Shown here piece after piece: positions 1-11,786 of a DNA stretch of 64,000 nucleotides (within the stretch, counting starts at the first letter, position 1; the number at the start of each line of letters is the position of its first letter). The translations under genes were made by a program, and so were the position numbers. The notes beneath the pieces were generated by a model. That model worked only from the letters and a program-made list of their open reading frames with translations. It had not been told where the DNA came from and did no database searches. Source of the stretch: Gentiana macrophylla (taxonomy: Eukaryota > Streptophyta > Magnoliopsida > Gentianales > Gentianaceae); assembly GCA_026214975.1 (NCBI GenBank), contig CM047806.1, positions 100,433,832 to 100,497,831 on the forward strand. Direction: 5' to 3'.

Positions 1-646
1 TTCAGAAAATCAAATTTGGTTTTATGCTCTCAATACGCTATCTTCATCTATAAATGCAGAAACTTTGCCTTGTTCGGAGTGTTCCTTACAGCTGAAATAT
101 CGAGGACACTTACATAACATGCTTCGCGTTGTTATCTTTTGTTCTTTGTTTTGATAGATTAAAATGCTGCCTCCATACACATTACTGTTATGATGCTTTA
201 ACCTGGCTAGTTTTCGCACTAATCAACTCTAAAAAAATATTCAAGAATTGAGTGAAGGGGAGGCTGGACTTTAACAAAAATCTTACCGCCCCAGAATCTG
301 AGTGAGGAGAATAAAGGAAAGGTTTGAGAAATGGATTCAATCCTGGCTTTATTAAAGGAAAGATTTGGTTATTACTTCTTAGACACTAGCTTGTTAAACC
401 ATTCTACTATGTATATTGTATTGCTTAAAACTTAGTATATTGGATGTATCTGGTAAGATTCTATTTTCAAGAAGATCCATTTCTCCATGGATTTTAAGCA
501 AAGTTGTTCATATTTTTTGGTTATAAACTTGGAAGGTTGCGTTATCTTACGAAGGGGGCATATACTCAGATGTACTTTCAGTTTTACCTCGTTTCTTGCA
601 TTTTTGTTATTAAAACCAAAATCTTGTCTTGTCTTTATCTTAACAG
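1..646 (+). other. Non-coding DNA upstream of the first visible PLGG1 exon
   Basis: No exon was recognised here. The AT-rich sequence ends in a pyrimidine-rich stretch and TTAACAG at 640-646, a good 3' splice site for the exon that follows. It is therefore best read as an intron of PLGG1, whose earlier exons lie outside the window. The open frame from 487 runs through this splice site and is not coding before 647. Confidence 0.6.
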
Positions 647-1852
647 GATATTACCTTACTAAAGTTTCATCTGATCCTGGTGCTGGTGACATTCTCATGG
701 GATTTTTAGGCTCAGTTATCATTTCTTTTGCCTTCTCTATGTTTAAGCAGAGAAAGGTATGAAGCCACATTTCTCAACTCACTTAGCCATGGTTCAAGGA
801 ATATTTTTTACGGTACAACCATTGTAGGATGGTTGTATCAATTGGATGCATCACGTCCATCCATTTCTGCTCTCTTTCGTTTAGGTGACAGAGAGTAAAT
901 ATGAATGGACATGATACATTTTATTTGATACAACCTTCCTACATCACTTGTACCATAAAATTTAAAATGCCTCAAGACTTCAAAAGAGTTGTTATTGCAT
1001 ACATACCATGGTGCATGGGCCAAAGTTAAGCAAAAAGATGATATACTGACGAGTTAATCTTGGATACTTTGCCTTCTTGTTTGAACATAACAAAGATGCC
1101 TGTCCTTTCGATTTCCATTTCCCTTCAAGTTGGTTTTATCTGTCTTAGTACGCATCGATTTCACCTTCATGGGATTGTCAAAATCCAAGCTTTATACTCT
1201 TTTCTTGATGTTTCAGCTAGTTAAGCGACATGCAGCTGAGATTTTTTCCTCTGTGATCATCTCAACTTTGTTTTCATTGTACTCAACGGCTCTGATTGGA
1301 CGGCTTATTGGTTTAGAACCAAATTTGACAGTGTCTATCCTTCCAAGGTGCATAACTGTGGCATTAGCCCTGAGCATTGTTTCATTGTTTGAAGGTTGGT
1401 AATTTTCACCTCTAAGAAATTATCGGGAAACCTTTGTATGAATGATTGTGTACTAAGTGGATGAATGTGATGGTCAGGTACTAATTCCTCGCTCACTGCG
1501 GCTGTTGTTGTCTTGACTGGTCTTGTCGGAGCAAATTTTGTTCAGACATTGCTTGATAAGCTTGGCTTTCGTGATCCCATAGCTCGTGGGATTGCAACTG
1601 CATCAAGGTAATGGCTGGTTTTATTTATAGAAAGAATTCCAACCCTCATATCCCTAATGTGCTGAATGCACCCTTTTTTTTTTTTTTTTCTTTCTTTCCA
1701 GTGCACATGGACTTGGAACAGCAGCATTGTCAGCCAAAGAACCCGAGGCGCTTCCATTTTGCGCTATTGCGTATGCTCTTACGGGTATATTTGGCTCTCT
1801 TGTTTGCTCCCTCCCAATTGTCAGACAAAGCTTGCTAGCAGTAGTCGGGTGA
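647..1852 (+). CDS. PLGG1: PLGG1, plastidal glycolate/glycerate translocator (LrgB family), last four exons
   Basis: This is the 3' part of the gene for the chloroplast inner-envelope transporter that exports photorespiratory glycolate and imports glycerate. Exons are 647-756, 1217-1394, 1478-1607 and 1702-1852, each bounded by GT and AG and joining in phase. The first begins with two bases of a split codon, GAA-G|GT joins exons two and three, and TGA is at 1850-1852. The visible 188 or so residues are the hydrophobic LrgB domain. They include LVKRHAAEIFSS, RCITVALALSIVSLFEG, GLVGANFVQTLLDKL, GIATASSAHGLGTAALSAKE and a C-terminal SLLAVVG. These match the C-terminus of Arabidopsis AtLrgB/PLGG1 closely. 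The N-terminal transit peptide, LrgA-like half and promoter are outside the window. No frameshift or stop was found, unlike the transposons downstream. Confidence 0.93.
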
Positions 1853-3535
1853 CCCTACAAGAAGCCGATCCGGATATCAAGGGCTACTGTTCTAGTAATT
1901 GTGTATATGTTATTTTCCTCTCTTAGAACATAAAGTGAAGTTTCTCATTTGAAAATAATGAAGCAAATTTCTGATAGAATTTTTTTTTTGACTGATCTTT
2001 ATAAGGGTACATGTTGATTTCTGTTCCCTTTCATATGCTTTTTGGTTCAAGTCATGGTGACCACTTTTGAACTGGAACCGGCTGAATTGACGGTTTGACA
2101 GCTGGTTAGAGTTCACGGTTTCGAATCGTCTCTGAACCGTTTAAACCGCACATATATAAACACATTCATGGATTGTATGGGATAGTTATTAGAAAATTGA
2201 TAGCCGGTTTTATTTTAAATTACTTGTTAACTGCTCCTAATTGTATATAAATTTGATACGGCTAATATATGAAATAGAAAAGAAAAATGAAAATTGAGAA
2301 AAGAAAAAAAAATGTGTATAAACAAAGTGTATTAAACATGTAGTTCCAGCAAAGAAGAAATTGTCGTTAAAGCAAAAAAAAAATGTAATAACACACACCA
2401 AAAAAAAAAATAACAACCAAAAAAGTAGATTTACTTACAGCAAAAAAATGTGGGAAAGTTATATTGTGGTGAGGAATTTGAAGTAGAAAGAATGGTGAAA
2501 CGATCGTAATCATACAGATTTTAATATAGAATGAAGGTGTGTGTGTGTGTGCACACTGTTCATTCATGTACCGTGTGGAGACACCACACAATAATCTCCC
2601 AAAAATGTGTAATAAATAGATGTAGTCACAGTCAAAAAGGTGTAGCAACATAGAATAAAGAGATGTATTCACAACAAAAATGTAGTAACATAGAAAAAAA
2701 GTGAGTTTTTAATTTTATTTTACAATGGACTAACTAAAGATTATATTTCACTGATACATTCATGTGGAGGTAGTTATTTTTGGATAGGGTAAATATTTGT
2801 ATTGATTTGTGAAATTTGTTGTCGGTTATGCGATACACAGGGCTGGCCCAATGCATAGGCGGATGAAGCGTTGGCCGAAGGCCAACCGTCCCCCAGAGCC
2901 CGAAATAACATGTTTCGTGAAAAAGAAATCCGTGTAGATCTAATCTCAATCGACCAAATATAATGTGTTAAATTCTTTTCTACTTGAATTGATAAATGCC
3001 TAAATTATAGGCGCCCTAATATATTGTGTTAAAAAAAATTAGTTGAATTGAGAAAAGGCCAGATTATAGGCTCAAATTTAGGCAGAATAATTTGAAACTA
3101 GAAATATTTAAAAGCACATAATTTTTTGTTGGGTAAAAATGACAAATGTTTATTCTACTGCAATTTAAATTTTCTAATATTTAATTACAAAAATGAATAT
3201 ATCTTTTGATCTGAACGTCAAAAGATCGTAATTCATTCAACAAATTTTTTCTTTTTGTTCTCTTTATTCAAACATCTCATTTGATATTTTTCCGATGTCG
3301 TTTTAGGTCATTTTCATCAAATACAACGAAGCAGTGGAACAATGGAATAGTGGATTTGAGGTCAATTTCACAGCATCAACAAAGGATTTTTAGGAGTAAC
3401 GAATAGTGGAATTGTTCTTATCACCAAATTTGTATTTCCACTGTTCTGATTCATATTTTTTCATCTTATCTGTCATTTATTCTCACTCCCTCCCAAATTT
3501 ATAATATCTTGGATACATCATTTCGAATTTCATAG
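1853..3535. other. 3' UTR of PLGG1 and AT-rich spacer, no gene seen
   Basis: The first 100-200 bases are presumably PLGG1 3' UTR, with AATAAT near 1955 as a weak poly(A) signal. The rest is AT-rich: a short (GT)n run at 2536-2551, loosely repeated AAATGTAGTAACA words between about 2370 and 2700, and a GC-rich patch at 2838-2900. The patch begins CAGGGCTGGCCC, like one terminus of some hAT elements, but no partner end was found. A Stowaway-like CTCCCTCCCAAATTTATAA word occurs near 3487, also without a partner. Confidence 0.4.
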
Positions 3536-3544
3536 GTATTTCCC

Positions 3545-3638
3545 GGGAAAATGGAGATTCGGTCATTGTGAGACCTTTTACTTATGAAAAAAATTGTCAT
3601 TTTTAAAGATGCGTTTTTAGGTAACACTACAATAATAT
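3545..3638 (+). repeat. Left terminal inverted repeat of the Mutator-like element
   Basis: About 95 bp pairing, with small gaps, to the inverted right end at 34362-34455. Similarity is highest at the outer 16 bases and at the inner block around 3612-3635. Confidence 0.6.
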
Positions 3639-3840
3639 TGTAAGTAAAAAATCTATTTAGGTGACACTACAATAATATTGTGGTAAAAAGATTTTTTTAC
3701 AAAATATCGTAAAACCAGTGATTTTACGACATTATTTTAGTCGTAAAAAATCTTTTTACGACACTATTATTGTCGTAAAGAGTTTAATTCCATTATTATT
3801 GACGTAAAATCTGTTTAACTCCAATAGTTTTTACGACGGC

Positions 3841-4619
3841 TGACGATGCCACGATTTGAACCTACCTACATGGCACCTCTTTAGTGGCTCTACGTTAGAG
3901 AAGGAGAGAGATGGCGCCGGACATCCTAGTAACCTGACTAGTGAGGTCCGGCTGCTCGCCTTATCCTCTTCATACCGACCGGTGCAGATTCGAACTCCGT
4001 GTCCAACCTCTTAAGGTCGGGCGTCGCTTACATCCTAGCCAACCGGTGACCAACCTCGTCGGTCAGCCTAGGTTCCCCTGATTTACCAAGTATAAGAGTC
4101 CGAGCTTGCACCAGCTCGGCCTTCCTCCCCGACCTCCACGAGTCGGTCGGTTCAGCTCGGGCCAACTGTGTCGGCCAGAGTGCGTCTGTTAGCTATATTT
4201 CCCACGTGCTCAATTAAAAACTAACTTTGCCAAGAATCTTGAGCCATAAAGGCTCCAATCTCTATCAGTTAATACAAATATTGAAATACCATAATTATCT
4301 CCTAAAATCCAAGGGATTAACGCAACGTAATCATTTTCCTTAGGGAACACGGTAATCATAGTCCATCTCCGGTACATTACACGTTAACCCAAGGGCACAA
4401 GCCTCTTTGATATAAACTATCCCTAAGGAACTACGAAGACTTGATTCCAATCCCAGCATTGGATACGTAGGCAGCTTGAGAAACAACATCTCAAGTGCAG
4501 TCTAAAACACCACAAATCACCCCCTTCGTTTTGTTGTTCTTCATATTCTGGGAGTTTCTTTAAGCTATCACCAAGAGAAAGAACCACTAAAGTTAAGAGT
4601 GACGATCTTTGAATCGTCA
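3841..4619 (+). repeat. 5' LTR of the Tat-like gypsy element
   Basis: It aligns along its length with 33582-34357. It carries a TATA-like GATATAAAC near 4409 (CTATATAAAC in the other copy), the likely promoter. It starts at TG directly after the Mutator-like sequence and ends at CA just before the primer-site candidate. Confidence 0.85.
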
Positions 4620-4638
4620 ATTGGCGCTAAGAAGAAGG
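4620..4638 (+). other. Candidate primer-binding site of the Tat-like element
   Basis: ATTGGCGCTAAGAAGAAGG directly follows the LTR. Its position and the TGGCGC core are typical of tRNA primer sites, but I could not assign the tRNA. Confidence 0.45.
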
Positions 4639-4777
4639 TCTCTTTTTGTGAGTAATTTGTCTCGTGGAATCTGCACAAGATGAAGAACGTGAACACCATC
4701 TCCAAGAAATATGGCGGTCGTGTCCTCGACACAAGAAGATGATCGATACTCCGGGACCCTAATGCCCCGAAACGGCA

Positions 4778-5586
4778 ACGATTTCTCAAGGAGGTGGCTT
4801 ACCACGTTGTAGACCCTATCCCCTTGGAAATTAACAACAGTGGCCTCATGATCGAAGCCTTGGTGGACCGAAATCTGGTAAAACGTATTTGCATTGACAC
4901 CGGAAGTGCGGTTAGTGTTTTGTATTACTCTACTTACTTTTGATGCGCTTAAACAGCTTTGAGTTAGTCCCAACAACTACCCCCTTGTTCGGATTTGCCG
5001 AGTCACCAGTGTATCCTGAGGGTACCATCGTCCTCCCTACCACCTTCAGCCGGACTCTTCTAATCGAGTACATAGTGGTTAATGCACCATCCCCTTATAA
5101 TATAATTTTGGGACGCCCTCCGTTGATCAGTTTACGAGCCGTCGTATCACTTGCACATAATAGCCTAAGATTCTTAGCCAATGGGGGCCTCGTAGAGATC
5201 AGGGGCAACGTGGATCAGGCGAGAAGCTGCTTTGCGTCCGGAACAAACAAAGACACCAGGTCCGCACCGATTCTTATCGAAGGATTGTCGCCTCAAAGCG
5301 AGAAACCTGGTCCTCGGACGATAAAATGAAGAAATCTGTTTGTGGGAAGATCAAGATGACCAAACCGTCGCAATAGGATTATGGATCCTCGATTGGCACA
5401 AGCGACGGTGATAGCCTTCTTTGAAGGAGTTCAAGGATGTGTTCGCCTGGACTACAGAAAAGATGCCTGGTCTATCCCCACCTTTAGCTATGCATCACCG
5501 AATGTCGACCTTAGCCGGAAGCTTTGTTCGCTAGAAGAAAAGACATTTTGCGTAAGAACGAATGGGCGCCGTTAAGAAGGAAGTAA
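4778..5586 (+). pseudogene. Protease and N-terminal reverse transcriptase remnant of the Tat-like element
   Basis: The aspartic protease active site is visible as RICIDTGSAVSVLYYS, with the codons for DTG at 4896-4904. A frameshift near 4935 moves reading to an open frame at 4940-5329. This holds the protease-RT linker typical of Tat/Athila elements, for example PSPYNIILGRPPLISLRAVV and GGLVEIRGNVDQA. Further frame changes follow, and the usual RT leader is readable around 5425-5580 as FKDVFAWTTEKMPGL and ERMGAVKKE. Copia A then cuts the sequence before the RT catalytic region. Upstream gag is absent. Elements of this type make a polyprotein for reverse transcription in cytoplasmic particles; this copy cannot. 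Confidence 0.75.
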
Positions 5587-7347
5587 TCGCTTGATATACG
5601 AAAACCCAAATCCGATCCGATCCATAATCGGATCGTCGATCGATTCACAAGACCGATCGAGGCGCCGATCATGCAGAGCGGAAGCTACGAATAAATTCGC
5701 ATGCGATTTTACCAACGATTCAATTCGCATAATAATTAATACGATATAAGAAAGTTGAAGATTTACCTTATCTAAGAGGTATAGTAAATCGACATATGGA
5801 GAAGCCACAATCTTCCGGATTGTATCTCCTAGCGACGACTAGTGGACGTCGATCCTCGTCGCAGAACCTCCTCGAATATGCACAAGAAAAACCCTAGGTT
5901 TTTCTTCTTTTAATGACTAAGGCAAGAAACTAATTTTTCTTTCTTTTTATTTGTAGTGTGGCGCCAATTATGATGATTTTATTGTGTTGGGAGGAACTCT
6001 CTTTATATAGGAAAATAACTAGTCAAGAGAGTTATCATTTTCACACCACAAAAACCTCTTCCTATAAGGAAAATATATTTTTGCTACAAAAATAAGAGAT
6101 AATTCCCAAAAAACCAATCTCTTTATTTTTCCATTAACTATCCTACAATTAGATAATTAATTAATTACACATGTGACATAATCTAGAAAAATTCTTTTCT
6201 AATTTATCACATAAAATGGCGCCAATATAGTCATTAATTTTAATAGAAAATGTCTTTTCTAATTTACATATTATTTACCAAATAAATAATATTCGCATAT
6301 TCATTAAATAGACCAACTATTTAATTTATTCTCGAGTTCCATAAAACGAAAACACTCGCGTGTTAGAGCCAACCCCTAACCATGGACTATAACCAAGAGC
6401 TTACAATAAATTGAATAAAATATTCATCGAACATAATATTTCTACTCAACTTAAAAATTCCGGAATTACGCTACCATAAATCTAAAATTGAACTCTATCG
6501 ATTATAGATATAACTTATTCTCAAAACGTCGAGTCGAGTCGATAAGTGTCCATTGATATAATCTTTACATATAAACTAACCCTCCATAGACTATCCGTAA
6601 AGAAGCGGGATTATTTCCGTAAATCTTCTTCAATACATCTTATCCTTATTTACCATTAACCCTCTAGTGATCAATTAGTTCATAACCAATACGAACTCCG
6701 CGGATCGATCAGTTTCTAGGATCAACAAATAAGGGGATTGTCTTTCTACTTCCCGCAGGAAGGAATAGAATCCATATCTGTGAGACACACACTTCTCACT
6801 CATTCTAGAATAGTGCCAACGTGAAAGTGATTCGGACCGCGCCTCTTAGCGATCCTTAATGAACACATCAAACCCTATCCTGAAACAAGTAGGTCTCAGA
6901 ATCACTTCAGGATTAAGGTTAATCCATATATGATCATCTTGTGATTTAATAAGATTTCTTAATCACGGAATTATATGAGAAACTCGAGATTAAATCGGTC
7001 CAAATCCTATATGACTCTCATCATATATAAATGCCCCAATTAGACAACCAATGTCGACGGTCCGATAAGACGGTAACACCATAAAGTGTTATGGGCGCAT
7101 TAATGGTGGTTTAATCAATAGACCCCATACTTGGATTAACTTCACCACGGACTAACATTTCAAGTGTATCACCATAAACTTAATCCTCATGTGTGACACA
7201 CACTAAGTTATATGCTACATATGATATGACTTGGGGTTTTCAGTAGTGTATTACTTATAAGCACAAAGCAAATAATAAGATGAGAATAAATCTGTCATTT
7301 ATTAATTATAAAAACAATTACATTGTCTTTCGGCGCTACTTCCAACA
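5587..7347 (-). repeat. Copia A LTR a
   Basis: About 1.76 kb, closely similar to 26099-27873. On the - strand it starts TGTTGGAAGTAGCG just after a polypurine tract (AAAGTGGGAGAT) and ends ATCAAGCGA. A TATA box (CTATATAAAG, - strand, 6001-6010) marks the likely start of transcription. Compared with LTR b it shows many CAG/CTG to CG changes. Confidence 0.85.
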
Positions 7348-9931
7348 ATCTCCCACTTTCCCGTAGGACAAGCAACAATTGCCTTTCGGGCACTCTACGT
7401 CTAACAATCTCCCACTTGCCCGTAAAGACAAGCAACAATTGTTTTTAGAGCACCTCACCCTTATTCTATCTATCCACAACATTCTCCCACTTGCTCTAAA
7501 GTAGATGACACATATCTCTCAATTTCATACACATAGCGCTTATCAGTGACATTACATGCCACATGACTTGGTAAACTGATCAGCTAAGTTGTCGGCTCGA
7601 GGCGATCTTTAGGACCGAAACGTCGCCTCTTTGCACGATATGTCTGACCAGGTGGTACTTTATCTCAATATGCTTTTGACTTTTTGTGCCTGCGAAGATC
7701 ATTTGCATGAGCTACCTCTCAACTGTTTTCACATTAAATTGATATCGGCTCATCGAGACCTGGAATCACTTCCCGATCCAACAAAGAACTTCTCAAGCCA
7801 TACTGTCTTTTTAGCTGCTCCGAACGCTGCTATGTATTCGACTAACAGAGTCAAACTGGTAGTGCTGGATTGCTCCAGACTATAGCTCCATCACTATGTG
7901 TAAACACTGAGCCTGAGATCGATTCACGATCATCCTTAATCCGACAAAAAATCAGAATCAGTGTAGTCAACGGCACTCAGGTTCGCACCCGAATAGACAA
8001 GCATATGAATCCTCGTTCTCTGAAGATACTTGAGGATGCACTATACTGCTTTCAACCTCCGAATCCAAGACTCAACTTTTATTGAATTTTAATAACCTGA
8101 CTTTCTCTATCCAAAAGAGAATCTATCCTATTTTCTATATATCCGAAGAATAAGAGAATTATTCCGTGAGGGATTGGGTAGGAAACCTCTCGTTGAATTC
8201 TGCATTCGAAAATGCATTATCATCTTTAACCAATAAGATAGATGGGATATTGCCAACAACTTGTTCTCATGAATTCGACCGAATCAAATTCTAAGAATAT
8301 AGTCCACTTCTCTGATTCAGAGAAGCTTTAGCTCGCCAGTTCTTGACTTCAAATAACACACTCAAGTTGTTCCCAACCGTTGCAGTGTAATCTTCTATAA
8401 GCATTAAGGGATACTACTTTACCAATATTGATTCTCTGGTCTACAAAAGACTCATCAATATTTTGGTCAAGCCCACATATTTCAAAACATGTGAATTTTA
8501 ATGACCTGAAGGTTTACTTTAATTCACTGATGGATATAAGCATAGGCAGTCAATCTGCCATTGGATTTAAGCTAAAACCCTTCCGTTCCGAATGAATCTA
8601 ATCTCCATTGTACGGCAAGAAAGTTTCAGGGCATCACCCTTGTTAATCTTTCTGCTTTCCAAAGAGTCAAGCAAGGCTGAGTGGTGAGAAAGTTTCAGGG
8701 CATCACCCATGTTTAACTGTCTACTCCTCAGGAAGTTACCCTCAAAACCACTTGGCTTTTCTTAGAAAGATAAACTTTCTCATTCATTCAACTCTTTTCC
8801 ATGTAGATCCAATTTCTCCCACTGGGCCTGAGACACTCAGGTGGTTCTACAGGAGTATGAATAGACCTAGGGTACCAAAACTCCATTTACAGGTATATGG
8901 CTTTAAACCAACCTCTATTTATCGAAATCCTATACGATCCTTCCAGAGGACCATAGGTTATCAATCACCCTGCTGCAGATCGCAGAGATCGTAATCACAA
9001 TGAGTCAATGGTTAAACCATACCACTACATTTGGGTGGATTGATATTACGATATAGTATAAGAGTATTTATCGCTGCAATCCCCAACAACCAATGTTGGA
9101 TGTGGTCCGATTAAATCGATAGTAACTCCTTGAGTATTTTTACTTCAAGGTCCAAGGTTGTTATCTAAACATTCTTTTAGAAAGGATGTAACAATGGTAA
9201 CCGTCACTATCCAATCTTAAGAATATTATAACCAGCCTTTACTCATTGCATTAAGATATTTCACGAACAGTCACCATCTGAACGTGTATGCAAAATCTCC
9301 AGTCCTACCTTCAAGCACCAAGTGCTAAACGCCTCTATTTATGAAAGTGGAGTAAACGTAGTTCACTACTTATCCATAAATTCATAAGCATCTTTAGGTA
9401 GACTTCTCGGTATTACATAATATGTAAACCGTTATTTTGCAACCAATATCTTAATTGAGTTAAGCAGTGTATTGTAGCATATCAATCACTATACAAGACA
9501 ATCTATGGTTTATCCTTTTAGTGAAATCATTTCACTCGGAGGTAGGTCAAGCATCGATGTCAAATACTATGCTATGGCCTATATCTGAGCATGGAATACT
9601 CTTTTCTCTGGTAATATCAGAGATTCCTCCAGATATTTTGATAAACTAATCGGCGTTTCGAGTAGTTATCAGACATAATGTCTACCACTCAAAACCTCCC
9701 ACTAGCTTGTATCCTTCATAAGACCCCGAAGGTCCATATGAACAAGCTATGATACTTGTTTAGCTCTATTACCCTTTTCTAATTGAATAGGTTACTTAGT
9801 CATTTTTCCTTTGAGATAGTGTTCTTAGACTAGGAGATATGAATCACCCTTAGCCAGTCTTTAGATCTTATCTCTAGGATATATGCACTAATTAATAGAT
9901 GCTGAAGAATCGTTTATCTAAATACGGAAAC
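7348..9931 (-). pseudogene. Copia A pol remnant (integrase, RT, RNase H), first copy
   Basis: Read on the - strand, order along the element is from high to low coordinates. Near 9790-9700 is the end of the GAG-pre-integrase segment and start of integrase (GKMTK, MDLRGLMK). Around 8200-8040 is RT C-terminal sequence, including a readable ILKYLQRT-like block. At about 7850-7770 is RNase H (YIAAFGAAKKTVWLEKF), followed by a reading equivalent to the QKSKHILRRYH block of copia RNase H. No long open frame survives; stops and frameshifts are dense. Several lie at CAG/CTG triplets that are intact in the second copy (27874-30458). The + strand open frames here are shadows. The segment ends where Copia B is inserted. 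Confidence 0.72.
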
Positions 9932-11667
9932 TGTTGGAAATAAAATTTATGTTTTGATGATAATTCATCTTATTTGTTAAAATACTATCTTAACCCCATT
10001 GATGAAGTGCTGAAGCCAGCTGTTATAGTGGAAAGCTAAAAGATGTCTAGAACTGAATGTATAAGTTTTACTAGAGTCTGATATTTGTATAGGTTACATC
10101 AGACAAGCAATCGTAATTGTTAGTGTCGTGAAACCTAAAACTGAAATCATTTATAAAATCGAAATCATCAAGACAAGCAAACCGACTCAGAATACACCTA
10201 CATGGAACTGAAGAAGGTAAGTTCGCTGAGAGTTACAGACTCGGTTGGCTTATCTATAAGATTGAAGAACTGAGGGACACAGACTCAGTTATTGAAGAAT
10301 GAAGAACTGAGGGTTCAAACTCAGTTATGAAGATTATAAGTCGAGATCAGTAAGTTAGACTTCAGGCAAGATTGTGGTGACTGAGAATCGACTTTATAGA
10401 TCTTGTTTGAAGACCTAAGAATCATAAGGACAATGAATTCTTAGATGATAATGAATCATGGTGTACTTTGATTAAGTCAATAATAATCAGATGAAAACTG
10501 GAGTACTGATATTTGAAGAAGAATAAAATCTCAGTTAATGCTCCAAGTCGATCAGAAACCGACAAAAGAAAACTCGATATAAATCGATAAGGAAACTCGC
10601 TTTTATGAGTCAGCCATCCAACAAACTGAACGTACAGTCGAACGTTATAAAGAAAGCAATTTCATTGGATGAGTTACTGACACAACAGAACGGTCAGAAA
10701 ATATAGCCGTTGCAAGATAGACGTTGATACAATTCAAATTGAAGCCAGTTGAACGTTGGACTTCACACTATAAATATAAGACTTTGCACTAACAACAAAT
10801 ATATAGAACAGAGCATATACAAGAATTAACAAGCAATTTTGTGCATCAGTCTATTGAATTGTTATCATCTCTGAACTATAACAAGATCACATCTAGTATT
10901 TCTTCAAGTGTTCAAGCTACAAGAATTTATCAAGGATTAAACACTTTGAAGAACCACAAACAAGAATCAACTTATTGATTCTCAGCCCAACTTTGATTCT
11001 ACATAAAAGGTTTTAGACTGTGAAGAAAACCGGGAAGGTTTCGCCAAGGACAGTTGTGACAAGCAGTCGGGTAGACTGTGTTTGTGGTGGAAGCTTGTGA
11101 AGAGGCAATCCTACCCTCTAAGGACCAGTGGTTCAAGTATTTGAAGAGCAGCAATTCTACCTGTTCTACAACTGTTTAGATAGTAAAGCTAGGGATTAGC
11201 CAATGACTATTGTTTAGGAATTTTGGTAATAGCCACCTCAAGAAGTTCTAGTGGAATTTTCCTCCGTACTACACGAGGGAAGAGAGGACGTATATGATTA
11301 CACCACCTGAACCTCTATAATTCTCATCTTATTTACTTTACGCACTTATTTATTTATTCAAAGATTTACTTACAAAGACATTGTGATACTTGATTGTTAT
11401 ACACTCACAATACAACCGACATTCACTGTAATCGATTCCACAACACTCTTTTCATGATAGAATAACAAGATCAAGAAGAAGGCTAAAAACATATCCGCTG
11501 CCGGTTGACTCAGTTTCAGCTTAAGTCAGTTTGACTTAATCTCAGCTTTGTCAGCTTAACTCCACACAAGTTTTTAACTGAATCATAATTTGTTTTAAAT
11601 CCAATTTTAGGGACAAGTTTATTCACCCCCCCTCTAAACTTGTGTTAGCCTTTCCAAGGGACCAACA
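9932..11667 (+). repeat. Copia B 5' LTR
   Basis: 1736 bp, matching 20122-22660 apart from the MITE in the latter. A TATA box (TATAAATA) is near 10769. CAG/CTG triplets differ between the copies in both directions: GTCAGCTT here against GTCGACTT in the other, and AATCGATAAGG here against AACTGATAAGG there. Confidence 0.88.
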
Positions 11668-11683
11668 ATTGGTATCGGAGCGG
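11668..11683 (+). other. Copia B primer-binding site (initiator Met tRNA)
   Basis: ATTGGTATCGGAGCGG directly follows the LTR. The canonical complement of initiator tRNA-Met is TGGTATCAGAGC, so this copy shows CGG where CAG is expected. Confidence 0.8.
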
Positions 11684-11786
11684 TGTTTCTTTAACAGGAT
11701 ATCATTTGCTCTTTATCTCCTCTAGTTGTTCTTATTTGAAAGCTCAGTTTTCCAGTTATCCTACTGTCAGTCTTCACTCACTCACA

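Noticed and set aside
2838..2900. Possible hAT terminus CAGGGCTGGCCC
   Set aside because: No second terminus or 8-bp duplication found nearby, so not listed as an element.
7631..8085. Open frames on + repeated at 28163-28432, apparently a conserved protein
   Set aside because: They are the reverse strand of the Copia A RNase H/RT. The - strand reading gives recognisable RNase H, so conservation comes from the repeat.
8752..8994. Open frame on + also found at 29285-29593
   Set aside because: Shadow within the same duplicated Copia A pol remnant; no domain.
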